Positions 9,150 through 17,765 of a stretch of DNA of 64,000 nt are shown one piece after another. Made by a program: the position numbers and the translations under genes. Below the pieces are notes generated by a model. It worked only from the letters and a program-made list of their open reading frames with translations, was not told the DNA's origin and did not search any database. The stretch's first letter is position 1, and every line of letters starts with the position of its first letter. This DNA comes from Chryseobacterium sp. E1 (lineage in GTDB: Bacteria > Bacteroidota > Bacteroidia > Flavobacteriales > Weeksellaceae), in NCBI GenBank assembly GCA_019203745.1, contig CP078104.1:2144501-2208500 (forward strand), written 5' to 3'.

Positions 9150-10506
9150 ATGAAAACAAAAGAAGAACTAAAACTCCTTTTCGAAAGGGGAGACAAACCA
9201 AAACAGGAAGACTTCTGGGAATGGCAGGATTCATACTGGCATAAAAATGAAAAAATAGACATGGCTAAAATTGCCGGTTTAGAAAATGGCTTACCCAACC
9301 CCAATCATATTTATACGGAAACAGATGAGGAAGGTTCAGCATCCTTACAATCTTATTTAAATAAAAAAATGTTTGTAAAACCGGGTACTGTAACTATTCC
9401 GGATACCTTTGCTTATAATATGTCTATATCAGAATTATCGATTCCCGATAGTGTAACAAGCATCGGAATAGGAGCTTTCAAGGTAATTTACTGGAGTTTG
9501 TAGTGCTCCCAAACAGCATCACTAATATTGGAGAAAATGCTTTTCTATACAATAGATTAAGATCAGTAAATATCCCTGAAAATATGACTGAGATTAAGTC
9601 ATCTACTTTCCAGGCCAATCAACTAGCTTCAATAGAAATTCCTCATAATATTACCCGCATTGAAACCGCTGCTTTTGCATACAATCAGCTGACTTCAGTA
9701 AAGCTCCCGGAGCAGATTACAGTGATTGAAAAAGCACTTTTCAAGGTAACCTGTTAACATCCATAGATATCCCTGCCAATGTGACCGGTATTGGAGAATA
9801 TGCGTTTCAAAACAATCAATTACGATCTATACATATTCCCGATAATGTAAAAGCTATCGGAATAGGTGCATTCCAGAATAATCAGCTGGAATCTGTGAGC
9901 ATTCCGGATAATGTTTCGGCTATTGAAGCCAATGTTTTTGAAAGTAATCTTCTGCCTTCCGTAAATATTCCTGAAAAAGTAACGAGAATCGGAGATAGTG
10001 CATTCCGGAATAATAAATTAATATCTGTAAATATCCCATATAGTATTACCAATATTGAGCGTCTTGTTTTTGCAGACAATCAGCTGGAGTCTGTAAGCAT
10101 TCCTGAAAAGGTAACCAATATTGATTATGCCTCTTTTCAGAATAACAGATTAGCATCGGTAGAAATTCCTAAGGATCTGGTCAGCATTCAAGCTTATGCA
10201 TTTCAAAACAACAGATTAACATCGGTAAACATCCCGGATCATATTACCATTATTAATGACTCCGTTTTTGCAGATAATCTCCTGACTTCTGTAGAAATTC
10301 CCGGAAAAGTAACCGCCATTAGTGATAATGCTTTCAGAAACAACCAGCTGACATCAGTAAGCATTCCGGAGAGTGTTAATTTCATTAATCAATATGCCTT
10401 TACTAATAATAAACTGTCTACCGTCACTTTAAGTGATGCAACGGGATATATGAGTTCTTCTTTCGACCCCAATGTAGAGATCATCGGAGGATATCTGTTA
10501 GGCTAA
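9150..10506 (+). CDS. BspA-type leucine-rich repeat protein with phage-tail-like N-terminus (frameshifted twice)
   Basis: This protein of about 450 residues has no signal peptide. Residues 1-40 hold PKQEDFWEWQDSYWHK, which resembles a short N-terminal element found on phage-tail-like proteins of Bacteroidota. From about residue 90 to the end there are 15 to 16 LRR_5 repeats of 22 residues with consensus L-x-S-V-x-I-P-x-x-V-T-x-I-x-x-x-A-F-x-N-N-Q. The frame breaks twice, near 9480 and near 9745. Both breaks lie in the same string TTCAAGGTAA, and restoring one A gives FKGNLL in both. LRR_5 arrays bind proteins or surfaces. A cytoplasmic or phage-tail-like receptor-binding role is inference. 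Confidence 0.8.
9420..10440 (+). repeat. 66-bp coding tandem repeats (LRR_5 units)
   Basis: Fifteen to sixteen degenerate 66-bp units encode the 22-residue LRR_5 repeats. Units differ at most variable positions, so this is an old diversified array. Confidence 0.8.
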
Positions 10507-10570
10507 ATAAAACAACTTCTGACAGCAAAAAAGACAGGGTGTATAGAAAAGAATATTTTGATTAATCATG

Positions 10571-10605
10571 ATAAGCCACAGAAATTCTATGGCTTATATT
10601 TATAT
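10571..10605 (+). terminator. Probable terminator after the LRR gene
   Basis: The inverted repeat ATAAGCCA / TGGCTTAT at 10571-10597 is followed by a T-rich stretch. Confidence 0.5.
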
Positions 10606-10608
10606 TTG
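10601..10608 (+). promoter_or_regulatory. -7 promoter element of the lipoprotein gene
   Basis: TATATTTG (TAnnTTTG) lies 17 bases before the ATG at 10626. The shared accessory element is absent here. Confidence 0.5.
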
Positions 10609-10625
10609 CTTTATCAAACGTAACC

Positions 10626-11259
10626 ATGAAAAAGGATTTTCCAAACTCACCGAAGATATTGATATTAAAAAGATATCCTCTTCTGAAATTGAATCATTCC
10701 GTTTCGTTTATTATTCTTTTTTCACCCTTTATTCCTGTCAGAAAGAGAAAGTCACAGAGGCTCCTAAACCGTTGACAATTAACAGGATTTTTTCAGAAGA
10801 CACTCATGGTGATAATACAAAAGTATACACCAATGACAGCTTATTCTGTCTTTACCTTGACGACCATAATTTTAAAGTCTGGAAAAACGGTATTCTCCTG
10901 AAAGATCATGAAGCCATTCTTCCTTTAATTATGAAAAATGATTCAACAAAACAGTTCAGGACCTATAGATTTCAATCGGAATTGATGAAATTAGATTTTA
11001 ATAATTATTCCAGTAAAACGCTTAACCGGGATACCAAAGATTATCAGATCAGAAAAAGGGAAAAGATTATTTTTTGTACAAAAAAGGATATCGTGAGCTC
11101 AGATTGCCTGTTCATCATTTTGAATCTATGGACTGGATCACCTTCAATAGTATGGATATTAACAATGATCAGATTCCTGAACTCTTTATATTCAACGAAG
11201 CATATAATGACCGGGAAGATCAGGAGTATGGAAAAATGACCGTGTACGAAATAAAATAA
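10626..11259 (+). CDS. Hypothetical lipoprotein with a VCBS-like calcium loop (frameshifted)
   Basis: This protein has about 210 residues. ATG 10626 gives a basic then hydrophobic leader, which after a frame change in the T run near 10715 leads to the lipobox FTLYSC followed by QKEKVTEAP. It is therefore probably a surface or periplasmic lipoprotein. A second break near 11075 leads to the C-terminal part, which holds MDINNDQIPELFIFN. This resembles the D-x-N-x-D-x-x-x-D calcium loop of VCBS/FG-GAP repeats. No specific family is recognised. The next gene (SUKH) starts 13 bases after its stop, so they likely form an operon. Confidence 0.65.
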
Positions 11260-11272
11260 ACAATCTGGCTTT

Positions 11273-11770
11273 ATGAACCTTATGGATATTGTATACTTAA
11301 AAACATATGAACGCTATAAAAAAGAAGGCAAAGGAAAAAGAAGATCTGCCTTTGGCCCTCCTGTCGGTCTAAGTGAAGCAGAGATCATACCGCTGGAACA
11401 GACTATGAATAATGGCATTCCATTTCCTAAGGTTTACAGAGAGTTTCTCAGTATTGGCGGGGCATTCAGCAGTATTTCACTCATTGATTCAGGAAACAAT
11501 GGAGGAAAACTTGTTGCAAAATACAAACAGGCATTACAGAGGAGAAATGTAGATATTAGCAGACCAATAGCCATCATGGATACTTTTGAAGGTCAGTGCG
11601 GAACTTTCATTTATCTTGACAACGGAGACAATCCCCAGCCCTGGCTTTTTTCTATTCATGAAGATTATGACAGTGATGAAGGGGAATTGATATGGGCTTC
11701 ACCTTTTAAAACATTACAGGATATGATTGAGCAACTTGTTTATCTCTCTGAAAACAATCTTAGCATTTAA
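11273..11770 (+). CDS. SMI1/KNR4 (SUKH) family protein
   Basis: This is an intact 165-residue soluble protein; an alternative start is the ATG at 11282. SUKH hallmarks are LSEAEIIPLEQTMN, the segment PFPKVYREFLSIGGAFS, and a C-terminal FKTLQDMIEQLVY. SUKH proteins often act as immunity proteins against nuclease or deaminase toxins, but single SUKH genes without a toxin are common. No polymorphic toxin is seen nearby, so its partner is unknown. It is probably cotranscribed with the preceding lipoprotein gene. Confidence 0.75.
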   Translation: MNLMDIVYLKTYERYKKEGKGKRRSAFGPPVGLSEAEIIPLEQTMNNGIPFPKVYREFLSIGGAFSSISLIDSGNNGGKLVAKYKQALQRRNVDISRPIAIMDTFEGQCGTFIYLDNGDNPQPWLFSIHEDYDSDEGELIWASPFKTLQDMIEQLVYLSENNLSI

Positions 11771-11893
11771 GTATCGCTCTGTAATAAAAAATTATTTATT
11801 TGAACAAATGGGATAAAAACGACCGTCCTGTGCCATCCTTTTAATTTAATGTCTTCACCGAAACGTTTTATTTATGATCACAAAAAATATAAT

Positions 11894-11928
11894 ACGACAC
11901 GTTTTGTCGCATTAAGGGCATATATTTG
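11894..11928 (+). promoter_or_regulatory. Shared accessory promoter element, copy E (WYL regulator)
   Basis: ACGACACGTTTTGTCG at 11894-11909 (identical to copy A) is followed by TATATTTG at 11921-11928, with TGTC-N12-TA spacing. It precedes the WYL regulator gene, which suggests autoregulation. Confidence 0.7.
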
Positions 11929-12004
11929 TGTTACAAAACTTTACTGTGAAAAGCAGGGACTCAGACTATTGAGCACCGCAAATTAATAACATAAATATAT
12001 TGAA

Positions 12005-12922
12005 ATGAAGAAAGATTTTTATCTTACCCGGTATGCCTTAATTATCAAAAGATTGGAAAGTTCTCCCGCTACCTATTCCCAGCTGGAGCACTATCTTCTG
12101 AATCTTTTGAATTTCAGGATGCGGAGATCAAAAGCTACTCTATCCGTACCCTGCAGAGGGACATCCGTGAGATTTCAGATCTTTTCAACCTTTCTATCCA
12201 CAATAAGAAAAAGGGAGACAACAGGTATTATATAGATAGCCGCCCGATCATGGAAGTGGATGAATATAACCAGAAATTACTGGAATCTTTCCAGGTAAGT
12301 AATGCCCTGAATCTTCATCCTGATTTCTCAGACTTTATTTTTTTGAAAGCAGAAAGCCAACCGGAGTGGAGCATTTTATGATCTTTTCTTCGCCATTCGT
12401 AACAAAAGAGTGGTGACTTTTGAGCATTACAATTACAAAAATAAGCTGATGACCTCCAGAAAGGTACATCCTTTGGCATTGAAAGAATCTAAAGACCGTT
12501 GGTACCTCATCGCCATAGATACCAAAGACAAAATTTTAAAATCATTTGGTCTTGACAGGATCAATTATCTGGATGTAGCGAAGAATCAGTTCAGAGAAAA
12601 ATATAAATACAACTTCAGGGAACATTTTAAAAATGCATTCGGAGTGATGAACCTGACTGAGCAAAAACCTGAAAAAATCATCCTGAAATGCAGCCGCCAT
12701 CAGGGAGAATATATCAGAAGTTTCCCGCTGCATCAGTCACAGAAAGAGACCAAGGAAACTCCTGAAGAGATTTATTTTGAGTTCTTCCTTCATCCTACCT
12801 ACGACTTTATGCAGGAAATTCTGTCGTATGGAAAGGAAGTCACCGTTCTTGAACCGAAATGCTTAGTTGATGATATCAGAAACCATCTTCAGGAATCTCT
12901 GAACCGTTATCTCGAGAGCTAG
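12005..12922 (+). CDS. WYL-domain transcriptional regulator (frameshifted)
   Basis: This DNA-binding regulator has about 305 residues. The N-terminal winged helix (YALIIKRLESSPATYSQLEHYL, then SIRTLQRDIREI as recognition helix) is followed by the WYL domain (RKVHPLALKES, then RWYLIAI) and a C-terminal WCX-like domain (EEIYFEFFLHPTYDFMQEILSYG). Breaks lie near 12095 and 12350. Relatives include PafBC (DNA-damage activators), DriD, BrxR and CapW, whose WYL domains sense ligands such as single-stranded DNA pieces. It carries the same promoter element as the M15, patatin, acidic ORF and LRR genes, so it is the natural candidate for their regulator. That link is inference. Confidence 0.85.
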
Positions 12923-12942
12923 GCAATAAAAACTTAATCTCA

Positions 12943-12950
12943 TATTTTTG
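12943..12950 (+). promoter_or_regulatory. -7 promoter element of the TonB-like gene
   Basis: TATTTTTG (TAnnTTTG) lies 25 bases before the TTG start at 12976 and supports that start. Confidence 0.5.
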
Positions 12951-12975
12951 GTTATATTTACATAAATATAACCTA

Positions 12976-13591
12976 TTGAGAACTTTATTTATTTGTCTCA
13001 GCTGTTTTATTTCATCCTTTTTTCTGTCACAGCAGAAAGAAGAGTTCAGACTTGTGAAAAACTATTATAATCAGCACAGAAGCATGCTGAACAAAGAGTT
13101 TAAGAAAAAGTTTGACGCAGAATCCAATACCTTTAAAAAAGCGGCCATAAAAGGGGATTTCCTTTTTTCATGAAAAAGATGGACAGCATTGAAAACACGG
13201 CACTTATTGGTGCCTTACTGAGGGTAAGGAACATTGAAGACCTTCAGAAAATCAAACTTGCCCAAGAACCTTTTGGTGAAAAATCTTTCCAGGTAGAGAC
13301 GGTTGCGGATTACCCCGGCGGACTTAATTCTTTAAGACAGGAAGTGGCTGATCTTTTATACGTAGACGGAGTGTATTCTGAAGAAAAAACAGTAAAGACA
13401 GATGTAGCCTTCATTGTAGAAAGAGACGGAAGCATCAGCAACGTTCATGCTCAGGAGACAATTTCACCTTCAACAGACAGGCTGAAATTGCCCTCTATTC
13501 TCTTGCTGAAAAGTTTTCTCCGGCAACCTTCAAAGGAGATCCCACCATATACCGGTTCAGACTTCCTTTAACGTTAACAATGACAGAATAA
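12976..13591 (+). CDS. Secreted TonB C-terminal-like protein (frameshifted)
   Basis: This protein of about 205 residues starts with TTG (no ATG is available) and has a cleavable-looking signal peptide (LFICLSCFISSFFLS). The second half resembles the TonB C-terminal fold as found in Bacteroidota: ADYPGGLNSLRQEVADLL, then TDVAFIVERDGSISNV. Frame breaks lie near 13165 and 13455. After the second the protein continues FTFNRQAEIALYSLAEKFS and ends PLTLTMTE at 13591. It lacks a long proline-rich linker, so it is unlikely to be a classical energy transducer; it may be a stand-alone periplasmic domain. Confidence 0.65.
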
Positions 13592-13629
13592 AAGTTCTAT
13601 TTTTTCTTCTTTTTATTAATTTTCAACTC

Positions 13630-14062
13630 ATGTTTACTGACGAATATTATATGAAAATGGCCCCAGCAGGAAGCAGAAGCCGCCCTGGAAAAAGATGAGG
13701 TTCCCATCGGATGTATTGTGGTTTCCAACAATCGTATTATTGCAAGAGCGCATAACCTTACCGAAACATTAAATGATGTGACCGCCCATGCAGAAATGCA
13801 GGCTATCACTTCTGCGGCGAACTTCCTTGGAGGTAAATACCTGAGAGACTGCACCCTGTACGTTACAATGGAACCCTGCGTCATGTGTTCCGGAGCATTG
13901 TCTTGGGCCCAGATTTCAAAGGTAGTCATTGGAGCAAGAGATGAACAGAGAGGATTCATCAACAAACATCTTTCCCTACATCCGAAAACAGAAATTGTAA
14001 CCGGAATTATGGAAAATGAGTGTTCCTCTATTGTCAGGGATTTCTTTAAAAGTAAAAGATAA
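13630..14062 (+). CDS. tadA: tRNA adenosine(34) deaminase TadA (frameshifted near the start)
   Basis: This zinc deaminase of about 144 residues converts A34 to inosine in tRNA-Arg(ACG). The catalytic HAE motif (TAHAEMQAI) and the zinc-binding PCVMC motif are both present, as is VPIGCIVV near the N-terminus. The start at ATG 13630 gives MFTDEYYMKMA. The frame changes near 13655-13662, after which the expected EAEAALEKDEVPIG follows. Otherwise it has normal length and content. Confidence 0.88.
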
Positions 14063-14111
14063 ATTTAGTCGGCACTTTCTATAGTAGTGTGAAAAAGCGG
14101 CCTCAGAGCAT

Positions 14112-14528
14112 TCATTTTTTCCAGTTTAATTCCCGGGCACGTATTTTATTTTCCCTAATATTAAGCATCAGCAGGCTGTCTTTTTTAGAATAGATCACTT
14201 CAGCATTGATTTTTTCTCCATTATAATCTTCCAGCAATAAATGACCAGGAGAAACAGCTGTATAATAGTAATCCCGCATATTTTCATTCCGATCCATAAA
14301 GATAACATAGCGATGTCTGTGAAAAAAGATATACCGGATCTCTGAATTTTCATTTTCATTTCTGAAAGCTCCATGAAGAAAAGGTCTCTTTGCAATATCA
14401 TCATTATAATTCCCTGAACTCATATACGGAAAGATAATAATAACCAGTGAAAGTCCTAGAAAAGCAGTTTTGAACCAAGCCATAAACGGTTTATTCAGAT
14501 TATCTTTCACTATTCCCTTTCTTGGCAT
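14112..14528 (-). CDS. Hypothetical membrane-anchored protein
   Basis: This is an intact 138-residue protein with one transmembrane or signal-anchor segment (residues about 16-36) and a soluble C-terminal domain rich in aromatic and charged residues (for example YIFFHRHRYVIFMD). No family is recognised. Its start overlaps the end of the upstream DoxX-like gene by 19 bases on the same strand. Translational coupling and a shared role are therefore likely. Confidence 0.6.
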   Translation of the reverse strand: MPRKGIVKDNLNKPFMAWFKTAFLGLSLVIIIFPYMSSGNYNDDIAKRPFLHGAFRNENENSEIRYIFFHRHRYVIFMDRNENMRDYYYTAVSPGHLLLEDYNGEKINAEVIYSKKDSLLMLNIRENKIRARELNWKK

Positions 14529-15210
14529 GTCTTTTTCAAAATGAAAAATTCGTACAAAGTTTTCCAGTCATCTTTTAAGGCAAAAACAGTCATGGAAAGC
14601 AACATGAGTGAAAACAGCTTTACTGAAATATCAAAACCGAGATTAATTCCCAGAATATTAAGAAAAATTCCCAGAGAAAACAAAAGTCCCAGCATCCGGG
14701 TTCTGTTGAAAAAGATCAATACAGCAGCACAAAGTTCCAGTATTCCGGTAAAGACCGAATAAAAATGTGAGGCTCCCATCGTGCTCCAAAACAGGATATC
14801 CCTATCCAGATTTCCAAAACGGGAATAAAGAATATTGGGTTCGGGCAAGTAAAACTGGGCTTTGAATATTTTATCCAGACCATATTTTACCAATACAATA
14901 ATAAGATATAGAGAAACAGCTTCTTTTGAAAAAGCGAGAACAACCGGATGATGTTTTTTCCTGATCAGAAAAGAAAGAATAAGTGAAGTGATAGCCAGCA
15001 ACCCGGTAAAGATAAACATAGAAATACTGTCTGAGGAAAGGTCAATTCTTACTTTATCAGTTGTTAATACAGAATCTGTAAATATCCGTATAAAATCTTC
15101 AAACAAAAATAAGGATATATTTTTCTGAAAATCCCCAGAAAGTCAAGAGGAAAGAACAGAATAAAAAGCAGGAAAAAGATGGCAATGCAGCAAAGAATCC
15201 TATTGCCCAT
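14510..15210 (-). CDS. DoxX-like integral membrane protein (frameshifted)
   Basis: This protein has about 235 residues and five to six transmembrane helices. ATG 15210 gives the first hydrophobic stretch (ILCCIAIFFLLFILFF). A frame change near 15100 leads into the main body. The body resembles DoxX-like proteins: YGLDKIFKAQFYLPEPN, then GILELCAAVLIFFNRT and NLGFDISVKLFSLMLL. DoxX-like proteins are poorly defined membrane proteins sometimes linked to redox enzymes. It overlaps the downstream hypothetical gene and follows a small secreted protein gene closely, forming a three-gene set. Confidence 0.6.
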
Positions 15211-15217
15211 GATCTTT

Positions 15218-15774
15218 TTATTCTTTTTCCATGTGTAAAAACCTGAGACTCCTGAAATCAGCAAAATTCCCAATAATAATCCTCCAGGTGTTTTTCCTTT
15301 TTCTCCTTCTCATTTTTTTCTTTTACCGGTTTGATCTCTTTATAGGTTTTACTTTGTTTATCATATTCAATAAACACCACACTGTCCATATCATTCACAA
15401 AATGATACTGTTTTTTCAGAACCTGCTTTACACTATCAATATTCTTTTTAGAAAAAGGGAATTATTTCTTACGGTTTCTCTTCCGGGAACCCACTCTCTT
15501 GTGGCATTTTTAAGAATTATTTTATCCGCAGCACTCGTTACCAGAATACTTTCTTCATCATTCAGAATGATGACAGAATCCAGTTTGGCATCTTTTACAA
15601 ACTTTTGAGGAATCGCTCCAAGATTCGAAAGATTTGTTGTAAAGAGATCTTCGGAAACCGCATTTGCAAAATGGGAAGAAGCACCACTATGACTTTTAAA
15701 AGCTATTAATTTGGTCTGGGAATGAAAAGATAAACTTAAGGCCAAAGCAAAAAAAAAGAACAGATTTCCTTCAT
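15218..15774 (-). CDS. Hypothetical secreted protein with C-terminal anchor (frameshifted)
   Basis: This protein has about 185 residues. ATG 15774 followed by a frame correction in the A run at 15751-15757 gives a signal peptide (KEICSFFFALALSLSFHSQ). The middle holds DSVIILNDEESILVTSAADK. After a second break near 15448 a lysine- and valine-rich stretch follows (NIDSVKQVLKKQYHFVN). A third break near 15295 leads to a single C-terminal transmembrane helix (GILLISGVSGFYTW) and a short lysine-rich tail. The topology is a periplasmic domain anchored at its C-terminus. No family is recognised. Confidence 0.55.
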
Positions 15775-15857
15775 GGTATATTTTAGATCTTTGATTGATT
15801 ATTTTATTAAAAGTTAAAACAGTATTCTCATATCATACAACAAATCAAATATTTAAC

Positions 15858-15865
15858 TATATTTG
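15858..15865 (+). promoter_or_regulatory. -7 promoter element of the double-glycine peptide
   Basis: TATATTTG (TAnnTTTG) lies 23 bases before the ATG at 15889. Confidence 0.5.
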
Positions 15866-15888
15866 ATCATAACCTAATTGAAAACGAC

Positions 15889-16074
15889 ATGAAAAAACTA
15901 TCAAGAAAAGAAACAGCAAAAATTAACGGAGGAATCCTTCCTCATCAATGTTTTTACACAGACAGCAATGGAGTCCGAAAGATCGGATGCAGACTGTATC
16001 CTTTTCAGGACAGTAGCGGAGCATGGGTTTATCCTTTGTTAGAATGTGATTCATGCACAGGTGACGATCTTTAA
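15889..16074 (+). CDS. Double-glycine leader peptide (bacteriocin-like)
   Basis: This 61-residue peptide has a leader MKKLSRKETAKINGG that ends in Gly-Gly, the processing site of C39-peptidase ABC exporters. The mature part (about 46 residues) contains four cysteines (HQCFY, IGCRLY, LECDSCTG) and ends in an acidic tail. Such short peptides are widespread in Chryseobacterium and are called bacteriocin-like or natural-product precursors. No modifying enzyme or exporter is next to it, so it may use a transporter elsewhere. It has its own promoter and terminator. Confidence 0.7.
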   Translation: MKKLSRKETAKINGGILPHQCFYTDSNGVRKIGCRLYPFQDSSGAWVYPLLECDSCTGDDL

Positions 16075-16080
16075 GAAATA

Positions 16081-16120
16081 AAAAAGCCGGGAATATTTAA
16101 AAGTATTCCCGGCTTTTATT
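16081..16120. terminator. Bidirectional terminator between peptide and GNAT genes
   Basis: AAAAGCCGGGAATA and TATTCCCGGCTTTT form a 14-bp stem with an 8-base loop. A runs and T runs on both sides let it serve the peptide gene (+) and the GNAT gene (-). Confidence 0.85.
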
Positions 16121-16128
16121 CTATTGCT

Positions 16129-16674
16129 TTAAAATGAATCTCTATCCTTAAAAATAGAATACATCACCAGATCAAAATATTCTCCATCCTTTTTCACTTC
16201 CTCCTTCAGAACAGCTTCCTGCTTCATCCCGATTTTCTCCATGATCCTTCCGGAAGCAGGATTGTGAAGCAAGTGGGTGGCAAAAATTTTATTAAATCCC
16301 AGTTCATTAAAGCCAAAGTCTATAATTGCTTTCGCTGCTTCGGTAACAAAGCCCTTGTTCCAATATGACATACCGATCCAATACCCCAGCTCTGCTTTGT
16401 CATCATCTCTGTCATGAAGCCCGATAGCTCCTATGATCCTGCCTTCCTTATTGCGGATTCCAAAAGTATATCCGGTATTGTTTTCAAAAGCTTCCTTAGA
16501 AATTTTCAGCCAGAATACGGCATCGTTTTCGGTGTAAGGATAAGGAATATTAGAGGTGAGATCAGAGTAAATTCTATGTTGGAGATATTCAGTAATGAAA
16601 GGAATATCCTTCTCTTCCAGTTGGGAAAGGATCAGTCTTTCGGTTTCTATCATCGGGAATTTTTCCATTGTCAT
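16129..16674 (-). CDS. GNAT N-acetyltransferase, RimJ/RimL type
   Basis: This is an intact 181-residue cytoplasmic acetyltransferase. It opens with the RimJ/RimL pattern ETERLILSQLEEKDI. It has the acetyl-CoA binding region GYWIGMSYWNKGFVTEAAKAI and the later segment NPASGRIMEKIGMKQEAVLKE. The family acetylates ribosomal protein N-termini, but many members act on small molecules or antibiotics, so the substrate cannot be assigned. It starts 6 bases after the coaX stop on the same strand and is probably cotranscribed with coaX. Confidence 0.85.
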   Translation of the reverse strand: MTMEKFPMIETERLILSQLEEKDIPFITEYLQHRIYSDLTSNIPYPYTENDAVFWLKISKEAFENNTGYTFGIRNKEGRIIGAIGLHDRDDDKAELGYWIGMSYWNKGFVTEAAKAIIDFGFNELGFNKIFATHLLHNPASGRIMEKIGMKQEAVLKEEVKKDGEYFDLVMYSIFKDRDSF

Positions 16675-16680
16675 GAATAT

Positions 16681-17438
16681 TTACAGATCTTTTCCGAGAA
16701 AATAAAGTCCTTTCAGCGTATGAAGCCTGTCCATCACATGAATTTTATCTGTCAGAGGTTTGTATACATGGGAGACACCACCGGTAGCCACTACGAAGCA
16801 ATCATCATTCACCTCATCATTGATGCGGTTGATAAAGCCTTCTACCATTCCTAAAAAGCCGTATACCATACCACTCTGCATACAGGTTACGGTATCAAGT
16901 CCCAAAACGGATTTTGGTCTTTTCAGTTCGATATCGGGAAGCTGGGCGGTCTGGCTGATGAGAGAATTTAAAGAGGTAACAATCCCCGGAGCAATGATCA
17001 CTCCTAATGTTTCCCCTGTTTCTGCTACACAGCTGGCTGTAAGAGCTGTTCGAAATCAATGACAATTTTCTTTCTGTTCGGGTATAAATTATGGGCAGCA
17101 ACAAGATTGGCATAGATATCCGTTCCCATCTGTTTAGATTTTGCCTGAACTCCGGACGGAGTAGTACGGTCAACAATCACAGGAGTAATTCCATGGATTT
17201 TTTTGATTCCGGAGCTCATTACTTTGGTAAGCTGAGGTACTACAGATCCTATAATTACTTTATCGATTTCTTTAGGCTCTATCTTATAAGTCTGGTAAAG
17301 CATCAGCATCTGAACATACAGTTCATCAGCAGTTCTGTAGGGTTTTGTATTGATTACCCATGAAATATCACAGTTATCCCCATTAAAAAGACCAAATCTG
17401 ATATTGCTGTTCCCTACGTTGATTACAATTGAATTCAT
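16681..17438 (-). CDS. coaX: Type III pantothenate kinase (frameshifted)
   Basis: This enzyme of about 250 residues phosphorylates pantothenate in the first step of coenzyme A synthesis. ATG 17438 gives NSIVINVGNSNIRFG (the first phosphate-binding motif, with Asn where many homologues have Asp); an upstream in-frame ATG at 17453 is less likely. Further motifs are DRTTPSGVQ, GTDIYANLVAAHN, and the C-terminal FVVATGGVSH. A single frame change near 17050 lies just before the TALTASCVAETGETLGV segment. It is followed by the GNAT gene. Confidence 0.88.
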
Positions 17439-17453
17439 TGACATATTTTTCAA

Positions 17454-17765
17454 AAGATATTCCTTATCATTCTACACTAGAAAGAAAAGAAACTCTATGT
17501 TAATTTTTCAGCCCTAAAATTAATCATTTTGGGAAAAACAATCCTTCATTATGCACTAAAATACGTTGTCCGGTTATTTTCTTTTTTCTTTCCGGAACAA
17601 CTGAGTTTATTTAGAACCAACTTTTGAACTTTTTATAAGAAAAAATAATTCCTGCTATATTTTTATACAAAACCATATCAACATTGGATGTTTCAGCAGT
17701 TTGAGATAAAAATAATCCCACAGACTCATCTGTGGGATTATTTTTTAAAATTATGGTATTAATAA
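17454..17765. other. Intergenic region, no gene seen
   Basis: This AT-rich spacer lies between coaX and the M1 peptidase gene. The only clear structure is the terminator at 17709-17746. Confidence 0.6.
17709..17746 (-). terminator. Terminator after the M1 peptidase gene
   Basis: AAATAATCCCACAGA pairs with TCTGTGGGATTATTT around a 4-base loop. It lies 20 bases beyond the peptidase stop on the minus strand. Confidence 0.85.

Noticed and set aside
9420..10440. Regular 66-bp repeats that could be taken for a CRISPR-like or satellite array
   Set aside because: They encode an in-frame 22-residue LRR pattern and the units are diverged with no constant repeat plus spacer layout.
6480..12922. A prophage or tailocin
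   Set aside because: No capsid, portal, terminase, sheath, tube, baseplate or integrase gene is present; only an endolysin-like peptidase and one phage-tail-like N-terminus.
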